Shown here piece by piece: positions 56,620 to 64,000 of a stretch of DNA of 64,000 bases. The stretch's first letter is position 1; every line of letters begins with the position of its first letter. The notes beneath the pieces were generated by a model. It saw only the letters and a program-made list of their open reading frames with translations. It made no database searches and was not told where the DNA came from. The translations under genes and the position numbers were made by a program. Source of the DNA: Gigaspora rosea (Eukaryota > Glomeromycota > Glomeromycetes > Diversisporales > Gigasporaceae); the NCBI GenBank assembly GCA_003550325.1, contig QKWP01000830.1:146724-210723 (forward strand). Reading direction: 5' to 3'.

Positions 56620-58531
56620 TTATTTATTGTTATTATGGAATTCTAGAAAACAATTCCGGATTTTATTGCAACAGAGCGGAACATCACACGTGATGCACCA
56701 AAAGTGACTCCGATTTGGAGACTTGCAACTCATATCCAATTTTTTTTGGTTCACCATCCAAGAGCACCACATACACGCTTCACGCTTTTCTCTATACTCA
56801 ACAAGATGGTCTCCTGGCATCAACCTCCTATCGGATAGTTCAAAATGCTTCGTTACTTTTTGCCAGTTTGTTTTTTTAGTTTTTTTTCTTCATTATTTCT
56901 TATTTGAATTTCACTTTCATCCGCAAAGTTTAGGAGTTCACAAACAAGACTAGAGCAGAATTCTTTGTGTTCTTGAATTGACCCATAGTTTTAGCGATCA
57001 GGTAGGCATTAATAATTGCAGTATCGAGGAGCCAAAAAAAAGAGGCATCAAATTTCTTCGTGCTATTTTTTGCGTATTGTAATACGACTGCAATTGGTCG
57101 GCAAGATCCATGCCGTTCATGTAGTGATTGTAATCGTCAACAATCATGGAGATTTTCAGTTTTTTTTTTGATTTAGAACTGAACATCTCACATACCTTAT
57201 CCAGTATTGTCCACATAGTTAGTGGTGTGTCGAAATGTTACGAATTAAAAAACACTGACCTTAGCCGCATTGGTACTGGTTTGCCTTGGTCGTCGTCTTT
57301 CCCGTATTACTTACCATTCTTCACCGACAAGACCATGTATCGTTGATAACATTGTAACAGGACCATTATCCTGCCAAAAAAAAGCTAATACACCATCAAT
57401 AATAACACCAAAACAAATATTCCAATCGAGTTTAGTATTTTTTTCTACTTTTAATTCTTTTGGAAATCTGGAGGCATTCCTTCGAACAGTCCCACAGGCA
57501 CCAATATTATTCTGATGAAGATGTTGAAAAGAGAAACACTACTAAAATAATTATCTATATATATATTGTATGGAAATCGTTGGTGGGAAAGTTGCTCGAC
57601 GAGGTGGAAAACGAGAGACCCAGTTTGACTAAGAATGTTTGTTTTACTAATATCACTTGGAACAACACGCAACATTGGTAGAAAAGTATATGTGTATCCT
57701 GCATTACAAAGAGATAGAATTTTGAACCCCTTGGGGGTTGGCTTGTTCTTTATTCGAACTGTATGAATGCTTCTGCTGGAAAATCATATCATCATTTCGT
57801 TGACTGTGACGTTCAGACTGGGTACATAAAGACGCTTCGAAGTATCTCGAATATGCAAGAGCAACGGCTCTAATTTTTGAAGTAATTATTAATCGTTGTT
57901 GCAGGAGGGAATATGTGCAAATACCTTTTAATTTGTTCGAAGCGTATCAATGGCATTTGCTTTGAGACTTGGTGAACGGGAAACTTTGGAATCTCATTCC
58001 AGAATTGTTCAAGAGAAGGGGACTTAAAAAGTCCTCTTTGCGAGTTAGATTTTGCCACAGTCTACTATTATCCCTGGCATTTTTGCTTAATGCATACATG
58101 TTCGTATTGGTTACTACAATGTCTAATATGGATGTTGTAAAAAAAAAAGAAAAATATCAATTGCTTAAAAGAGCCATCAAGGTGAGACAGCAACCAGGTG
58201 GTAGATGCCCGACGCAGTGGTTTCGAATGAATAAAAGGCTCAAAATTGCTTGGTGGTAGTGCAGCCTTTGTTGAACAATTTTTGCCAGAGTTCGCTTTCT
58301 CTTATGACTACTTTTAGTGTTTATTTCTGTAGTATTGTCGTCGTAGTCGTCTTCGTCAGGTTCAGAATCCGGATCGTTCAAAGATGGTTGGTGAAAGGTC
58401 AAAACTGATATGTATTCTTCTTCACTGTCTTCCTGAAAGTCTTTCTGAAATTCCGGTGTGGCCGAACTCGAAATCAATGCACTTGAACTACTCGATCCAA
58501 CTTCAGGGGATATTCGTTTTTTATTTTTCAA
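56620..58531 (-). pseudogene. piggyBac transposase (PGBD-like), broken
   Basis: From N- to C-terminus on the minus strand: a Ser/acidic N-terminus with DPDSEPDEDDYDDN (58,531-58,160); SPSLEQFWNEIPKFP and RFEQIKRYLHIFPP (58,058-57,880); KPTPKGFKILSLCNAGYTYT (about 57,755-57,690); FPYNIYIDNYFSSVSLFN (about 57,590-57,535); FFWQDNGPVTMLSTIH (about 57,390-57,340); DDYNHYMNGMDLADQLQSYY (about 57,140-57,080); and a C-terminal cysteine-rich domain CMWCSW...CITCDVPLCCNKIRNCF (56,770-56,640). The second and third catalytic Asp positions (IDNYF, MDLADQ) remain; the first, usually CDxG, is Asn (codon 57,703-57,705). Several frameshifts and stops; the start codon is not determined. Confidence 0.9.
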
Positions 58532-59116
58532 TTTTTTTTTTCATTTTTTTTTCTTTTTAAGTCTGCGAGTTTTTTTTTTTAAGTCCACAAGTTTTTTTTT
58601 TGTATTTTATTGCTCAATAAGCTGTTTCAGTCATTTAACATTAGTTCAATATGAGTATATTTTTTTTTTATTTATGTCTTGTAATTAATTTAAAGCAGCA
58701 AAAATTCATTTAGCAGGTAAAGAGAAATTGATTGATTATCAAGTTACTCAATGCACAATTTAAACTGAAATAGAAGATACTGTAAATCACGTGATGATCA
58801 ACATACATCACGCTTCCATTCTAGCTTAGGAACTAGGGTTAATGGCATAATAAAATAAGGCGCAGTAGATCGTCAAAAATTTTAGCGTACAAATTTGTAT
58901 GCTATACAGTTTAAGGAATAATGGGTTTTTTCACATGTAGAGGTTTCTGAAGCATTACTACCATAAATAGAAGGTTTCAGTCTATAAGCCACTAGGATTT
59001 GATGAATTTTGATCACATTTATAAAATTTTTTATTAGTAACACATTCGTTTTCAATATAGAAATTTTTTTGTACATCAAAATCTATATGAAAAATAATCT
59101 ACATGTACTCTACCCT

Positions 59117-60036
59117 TAATTTAAAGTTTTAGATCTTAACTCCAAGTAGTTTGAAAAGAATTTTTCTTTAAAGTTAGTCGATTCTTTACTATATTCTTTA
59201 AGTCAAATGACTGACTCACCCCAAGCAATAATATGATTGGTTAATAATTTTTAAAGATTAAAGAAAATTTTATTAAGTAAAGGTTTCTTGTACCCTAATT
59301 GAAAGTTATAGAAAAGATTCTTCTGATTCTAATAGTAGTTAGATCATTATAGTTGATCCCAAGATACTTGTGATCAAAGAAGAGAATATAAGAATCTGCA
59401 AATTCACTGTTAGGGTTCCGCAATTTGATTTGATCTTCAAATATTTGAATCAAATATTTGATCAAATTCAAATTTGACTATATTTGATTTGATCAAATTC
59501 AAATCTGGCCAAATTTGATTTGATTTGACAAATATTTGATTTGATTTGAAAATTACTATTAAAAATTCAAATTCAAATCAAATTCAAATCCAAATATTTG
59601 AATCAAATCAAATTCAAATCAGGGTCAATTTGATTTGATCAAATTTAAATTGATCCAATATTTGATTTGATTTGAATTTGAGGAACCCTATTCACTGTTA
59701 TACAAAGTATTATAGTTTATAATGCTTTGTGTAATAGTGAACTTGCTCCTTATATTCTCTTCTTTGATCCCAAGTATCTTGGAATCCACCAAACCAATTT
59801 TAATAATCTAACTACTATTAGGATCAAAAGAACCTCCTTTACAACTTTCAATTAGGCACAAAAAACCTTTACTTAATAAAATCTTTTTTAATCTTTAAAG
59901 AATTTTTAACCAATTATATTATTGCTTTAAATAATAATGTAATTTTATGGGATTGTAAAAATAAAAAATACAATAATTTTAAAAAAATTTTCTTTTTATA
60001 CTATTCGAAGTTAAGATCTAAAACTTAAAATAAAGA
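59117..60036. mobile_element. Long palindrome, ~300-bp arms, MITE-1 in the left arm
   Basis: AAGTTTTAGATCTTAACTCC at about 59,122 faces the inverse at about 60,010-60,030. Other paired blocks are AATCTTTAAAG, ACTACTATTAG/CTAATAGTAGT, TTGATCCCAAGATACTTG/CAAGTATCTTGG and AAAGAAGAGAATATAA. The centre is near TTATAGTTTATAA (about 59,717). The arms are diverged by about 10-20 percent. It is a foldback-like element. Confidence 0.75.
59411..59690 (+). mobile_element. MITE-1 copy 3 (TSD TTCACTGT)
   Basis: 280 bp, ends TAGGGTTCC and GGAACCCTA, flanked by perfect TTCACTGT duplications at 59,403-59,410 and 59,691-59,698. The opposite arm of the palindrome has the unoccupied counterpart (TTCACTAT in inverted reading). 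The ends here are the best preserved of the three copies. Confidence 0.93.
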
Positions 60037-60160
60037 TTATTAAATGCTAAAGAATATATATTTAAATTTAAACAAAGATTTATATGTATATTTTTAAATA
60101 AATTTAAATTAATTGATTTTTTTGTATAAATTTATATATAAAATTGGGTAAGTCAACTTA

Positions 60161-60685
60161 GGGGCATCCATAAATAACATTATACAAGAGGGTTGGATGA
60201 ACAATAACGTTTTCTCTATAAGTAGGGGGTCAAAAAAATATAATATAATTTTTTTAGAAAAAATTGTCTAAAAATTGAACCAGTAGTCCAAATTTAATGA
60301 TTTTGGTACCATTCGATTCATCTCAGTGGAGGAGTCGCATGGTACCAATTTTATTTTATTTGGATCGCTAGATCAAAAGTTATTGGCCAAATACTATAAG
60401 TTATTATATTTTCTTATAAAATTACTATAAAATTTATAGTTTTTTGTGAATAACTATTGATTCAGTAATTCAAATAAAATAATTTTGGTATCATTGGATT
60501 CATCTTACTGAAACAAATCGAATGGTACCTAAATCATCCAAATCGGATCACTGTGCCACTATATATTCAAGTTTTTGTAAAATTTTATATACAGTATAAA
60601 TATATGGATTTTGAAAATTTTTTTTATATAGTAGGGGGGTCAAGAACTACTATAAGGGGTACATAATGTTATTTATGGATGCACC
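60161..60685. mobile_element. PIF/Harbinger-like MITE, 525 bp, TTA TSD
   Basis: The left end GGGGCATCCATAAATAACAT and the right end (reverse complement) GGTGCATCCATAAATAACAT, with TTA at 60,158-60,160 and 60,686-60,688. The interior shows a second inverted layer (GTAGGGGGTCAA at both sides, same orientation) and ATTTGGATC-type words, but no coding. Confidence 0.75.
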
Positions 60686-60929
60686 TTATTTGATTTATAT
60701 GTAACAATATTTCAAACCCCTGTACAAGAACATGTTCTGTGACTGCTATTAAAAGTATCAACTATTAATTATTTAAAGGAACTTTTATTTTAGTTCTCAA
60801 GCACACACTTATAAATATATTTATTTATTAAAAATGATATATATTTTTTTATAACACATTTTACAATTTATTTTTAATACAAATGTATTCTAGCTTAAAA
60901 AAATAAAATGCACAAAAAATTACTAAAGA

Positions 60930-61530
60930 GTACAAAGTTTAATTTTGTTCTCTTGAACAATAGTATTTCAGAAGAATATAAGTATAATTAATAACTATAA
61001 TAATTTTTCTATTCATTTTAACCATCATCTTTTAAAAGAATATATATATTGTTAACTATAATCATTTATCATTTAATAAAATCACTAGGATGAGTACAAA
61101 GTTTAATTCTGTTCACTATAAAATAAGAATATATATATTGTTAAACATACTTATTTATTTATTCAATAAAGTCATAAGAGTAATACAAAGTTTAATTCTG
61201 TTTGCTTTAACAATCATGTTTTAGAAAAACATATATATTATTAACTGTAATTATTTATTTATTCGATGAAATTACCAAATTGAGTATGTTTACTTTAATG
61301 ATTATATTTTATGAGAATGTATATATTATAAACTGTAACAATTTATTATTTGATGAAATTACTAGTATAAGTACAAAGTTTAATTCTGTTTACTTAAATA
61401 ATTGTGTTTCAGAAGAATGTATATATTATTAACTATAATAATTTATCAGTTCAATGTGATTATGGAGTGAGTAAGAAGTTTAATTTTGTTTGTTTTAATA
61501 ATCATGTTTCAGGAAAATGTATGTATAATG
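60930..61530 (+). repeat. ~110-bp degenerate tandem repeat, five copies
   Basis: GTACAAAGTTTAATTCTGTT-type starts at about 60,937, 61,096, 61,183, 61,374 and 61,475. Each is followed by a TTTMAGAARAATRTATATAT segment, TTAACTATAATAATTTAT and TGATGAAATTA. Related single copies lie near 5,320-5,830. Confidence 0.75.
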
Positions 61531-61984
61531 TTATAATTAAATAATTAAGTTACTCCAAACTGGAAACTGATAAATATGTTATAATTTGCCATACAATTAT
61601 TTCATTTACATTAATTAATCAGTAATATAAAGTTATTTAAAGTGTATTCTGTGGCAGAATACAATAGTTATAATAAATTTTAAACATATAAGTATGTATG
61701 CATATATATGCTATAAATGCTGTTAACAATTATATCATTTCCGATCAATTAGCTTGCTAAAGACATTCTCAAGCAATGTTATAGACTTGTCTAATTGGCC
61801 AAAAAAAATAATTCATAATGTTTAAATCAAAATAAAATCTAGCCCTACAAACCTCTTTATTCATAGTCATTACATATACAATATCAATAAAGTCAACAAA
61901 TAAATTCAAAAAATATTTATAATATTATTTAAAGAAAACTATAATGCAGTACAGAATTTTAATAAATAGTATTATAGCAGATAG

Positions 61985-62110
61985 TATTTTTGCTTATAGC
62001 ATTATATTATTACAGTATTACAGCTTTATAGCATTACAGCTTTATGGCATTACAGTTTTATGGCATTGTAGCATTATAGCTTTATAGCTCATAGCAATTA
62101 TAGCAAAAAA
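61985..62110 (+). repeat. GCATTACAGCTTTATA short tandem repeat
   Basis: About eight degenerate copies of a 15-16-bp unit. Confidence 0.7.
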
Positions 62111-62199
62111 TATAAAAATGCTGCAACTGTATTAATTTGTAAAATTAATTTTACCTCTAACTATAGGTACTATAGATTATATCTACTTAGATCAAATCA

Positions 62200-62340
62200 C
62201 TAATCAATTAACCACCTGAGTGACCAATGGGTCACCTGTCAGGTCACCTATCAGATGACCCAGATGGTGCTTTTTTTTTGAACTGATCCATTTACCCTCG
62301 AGTAGCACATTATCTACCCATCAGGTGATCTAAGTGAAGA
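62200..62340. repeat. GGTCACC-rich relic resembling the 44,045 element ends
   Basis: ACCACCTGAGTGACCAATGG and GGTCACCTGTCAGGTCACCT resemble the subterminal CACCCG/GGGTGACC words of the nested hAT-like element after C-to-T decay. No TIR pair can be defined. Confidence 0.35.
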
Positions 62341-62359
62341 TTTTATAGACAGATCAATT

Positions 62360-63160
62360 TACTACAAAATAATGCTAGCTAATATAATATTTAATTTGGC
62401 TAGAATTTACAAACATCATACTAGCTGGTTTATATTATTCTGGTTAGTTTATGAAATTTTGCAGAATTATTATTTGCACAAACAGAATAATTATTTTGCC
62501 ACTACCAAAATTTTTTTTTTTTTAAATGTTAAGGTGAGACCTTGCTTTTATCTTTATTAAATTTAATAGAAACGTTTTACAATACTGAAAGAAATTTCAT
62601 TTTTTTTAAATCTAATGCTAAGAATAAAAATTAGACATATATCTAAGTAAACCTAAATACTTATCTGCGGCCTAAACCTACTACTGAAAATTTTTATTTT
62701 GCTATACTATAAATTAATTAAAAAAATATTAAAAGACTATTTATATCATAGCAAGTTACTACTGAGTTAAAATCAACTAGATTCTGTGTTTTATATTACT
62801 CTCTTTCTCTTCTAAAAAAATGGAAGTGAGTGGTTCATATAGTAAAATTTTAAAAAATTTTTTTCAAAAAAAATTTTTTGAATTGTTTTGTAACTATATA
62901 AAATTTTTTGAAATTCTCATAGCCCTATGTATAAGAAAAGAAAACTTTGAACAGTAATTTAAAATACAGAATCCAGTTGGTCTTATCTAATCTTGAGACC
63001 TAGACCAAATCTTTATAGCCTCTTTTTGTACTATTTCAAGGTTAAAAAATCTTAAATCTATTGTTGTATAGTTTTGTATTAGCTAAATTAATTAGTTGGT
63101 TAGTTTTAATTATTTCAATTAGTCCAAACTTTTTTAGTATGCTTAAAACCTATTTCTAGT
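62360..63160. other. Intergenic, nothing recognised
   Basis: A 62-codon frame at 62,372 has no features. Only A/T homopolymer runs near 62,850. Confidence 0.4.
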
Positions 63161-63164
63161 TTTA

Positions 63165-63365
63165 TCGATCATCAATCATCTATAGTTTTATTAATTATTT
63201 ATAGTTGCATCTATAGTTTTATCAATTGTCTATAGTTTTATTTATAGGGTTGTAAATTGTTTATAGTTTTGTTAATTATCTTTAGTTTTATCAATTGCCA
63301 AAGTTTTTTTAGATAAAACCATAGACAAAACCATTTTATCAGTGTGAAAAATAGTTTGTTAAGCA
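63165..63365 (+). repeat. Second locus of the 37,320 dispersed repeat
   Basis: Six or seven CTATAGTTTTATCAATTGT-type words are followed by TAAAACCATAGACAAAACC, TCAGTGTGAAAAATAG and TTTGTTAAGCAT, in the same order as at 37,320-37,470. Confidence 0.6.
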
Positions 63366-63771
63366 TCATTATACCAAATATGTTTCAATCTGAGAATTAT
63401 TAATACTGTGACTTTTGTTATATCTATATTTGCCAGTTAAATCTAGACAAATCCCAAACCTCTAAAAAGTAATTGCTATTTATAGTAAATTAAATCAAAC
63501 AAAAATAATTTTAAAATTTTATAAGTATATTACTAGTATATTATTTATAGCTATAAGAATATACTTGATTTATTTAAACAAAGATTATACTATATTTTTA
63601 TGAAATAATGCACTCCTGTACATTATTTTGAGTATCTGTGCATTATTTTGGAATACACTGTTATAGAATAGGTTTTAATTTTGGTAGAAATTAGTTTGAA
63701 AATTAGAACTTAATAAGGAAATTTTGTAATAACTGTATTTAGTAATAGTGATATGCGAAATTGATGTGCAA

Positions 63772-63922
63772 TGACACTCAATGACGCTTAGTGACGCTTA
63801 ATGACGCTTAGCAATGCTTAACGACGCTTAGCGACGCTTAATGACGCTTAGCGATGCTTAACGACGCTTAGTGACGCCTAATGACGCTTAGCAACGCTTA
63901 ACAACGCTTAGCGACGCTTAGC
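63772..63922 (+). repeat. 10-bp minisatellite GCTTARYGAC, about 15 units
   Basis: Units GCTTAGCGAC and GCTTAATGAC alternate, giving a 20-bp higher-order period. Variation is confined mostly to positions 6-9 (GCGAC, GTGAC, ATGAC, ACGAC, GCAAT), largely C/T and G/A changes. Confidence 0.9.
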
Positions 63923-64000
63923 TCAATAGATATATAAACCCACCTTATTTCCCTTAGTTTTAGACAGATCCAGACATTGTATTTTATCTTACCTTATATT

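Larger units (their letters stand above)
55934..58910 (-). mobile_element. piggyBac-type DNA transposon, 2.98 kb, decayed
   Basis: TTAA at 55,930-55,933 and 58,911-58,914 brackets ends ACCGTATATTTTAGCG and (reverse complement) ACTGTATAGCATACAAA. Both ends hold the palindrome GTACAAATTTGTA(T)GC. The inverted similarity runs a further ~6 bp outside the TTAA (ATTCC/GGAAT), so the exact ends are uncertain. The interior encodes a broken piggyBac transposase on the minus strand. Confidence 0.82.

Overview
The window reads as AT-rich, gene-poor nuclear DNA of a filamentous fungus, most likely an arbuscular mycorrhizal fungus (Glomeromycotina, for example a Gigaspora-like genome). The reasons are the very low GC content, short introns with GTATGT/GTAAAT donors, a fungal Zn2Cys6 gene, and a LINE whose reverse transcriptase wording (LPECSTAEAIHLVEMI, AGDGIEQGETISPLIWRIFY) I associate with that lineage. 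The species is an inference. I found no rRNA, tRNA or CRISPR.

Only one host-type gene looks intact: a three-exon gene at 21434-22581 encoding a Zn2Cys6 DNA-binding domain, a repeat-built coiled coil and a Ser/Asn-rich tail with an in-frame 39-residue duplication. Nearly everything else is transposable elements, their non-autonomous derivatives, palindromes and satellites.

Layout. 1-2,670: a ~115 bp satellite, a CT microsatellite and a MITE (MITE-1, copy 1) with its empty-site paralogue nearby. 3,490-3,960: tandem repeat. 6,198-6,494: MITE with an 8-bp target-site duplication (TSD). 6,959-7,994: a 1.04-kb SINE-like retroelement with a tRNA-like head and poly(A). 8,256-13,755: an old LTR element with no recognisable pol, carrying three nested elements. 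14.5-20.6 kb: MITEs, tandem repeats and three adjacent long palindromes. 21.4-22.6 kb: the Zn2Cys6 gene. 24.4-26.0 kb: a Helitron-like terminus, GAACCC/GTTCAG repeats and a 323-bp double-hairpin satellite. 26,168-34,560: a pogo-like element split by a MITE (itself carrying a MITE), a 1.1-kb retroposed element (R2) and a decayed Ty3/gypsy element. 34,631-35,745: second R2 copy. 38,010-39,520: non-autonomous Helitron. 40.5-47.3 kb: a LINE ORF1 relic split by a MITE that carries a 4.9-kb hAT transposon, which carries two further elements. 47.7-51.4 kb: minisatellite, A-rich tract and the same satellite as at 1-900 in inverted orientation. 52.1-55.6 kb: LINE ORF2 relic. 55,934-58,910: decayed piggyBac element containing an N and a suspicious duplicated LINE fragment. 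59.1-60.0 kb: a ~300-bp-arm palindrome carrying MITE-1 copy 3. 60.2-64.0 kb: PIF-like MITE, tandem repeats and a 10-bp minisatellite.

The elements form a readable nesting order. Many boundaries are supported by exact TSDs (8 bp hAT type, 5 bp gypsy, 14 bp LINE-mobilised, A/T Helitron). All recognisable transposases and polymerases are broken by stops, frameshifts or catalytic Asp-to-Asn changes, so mobilisation of the short elements would need enzymes encoded elsewhere.
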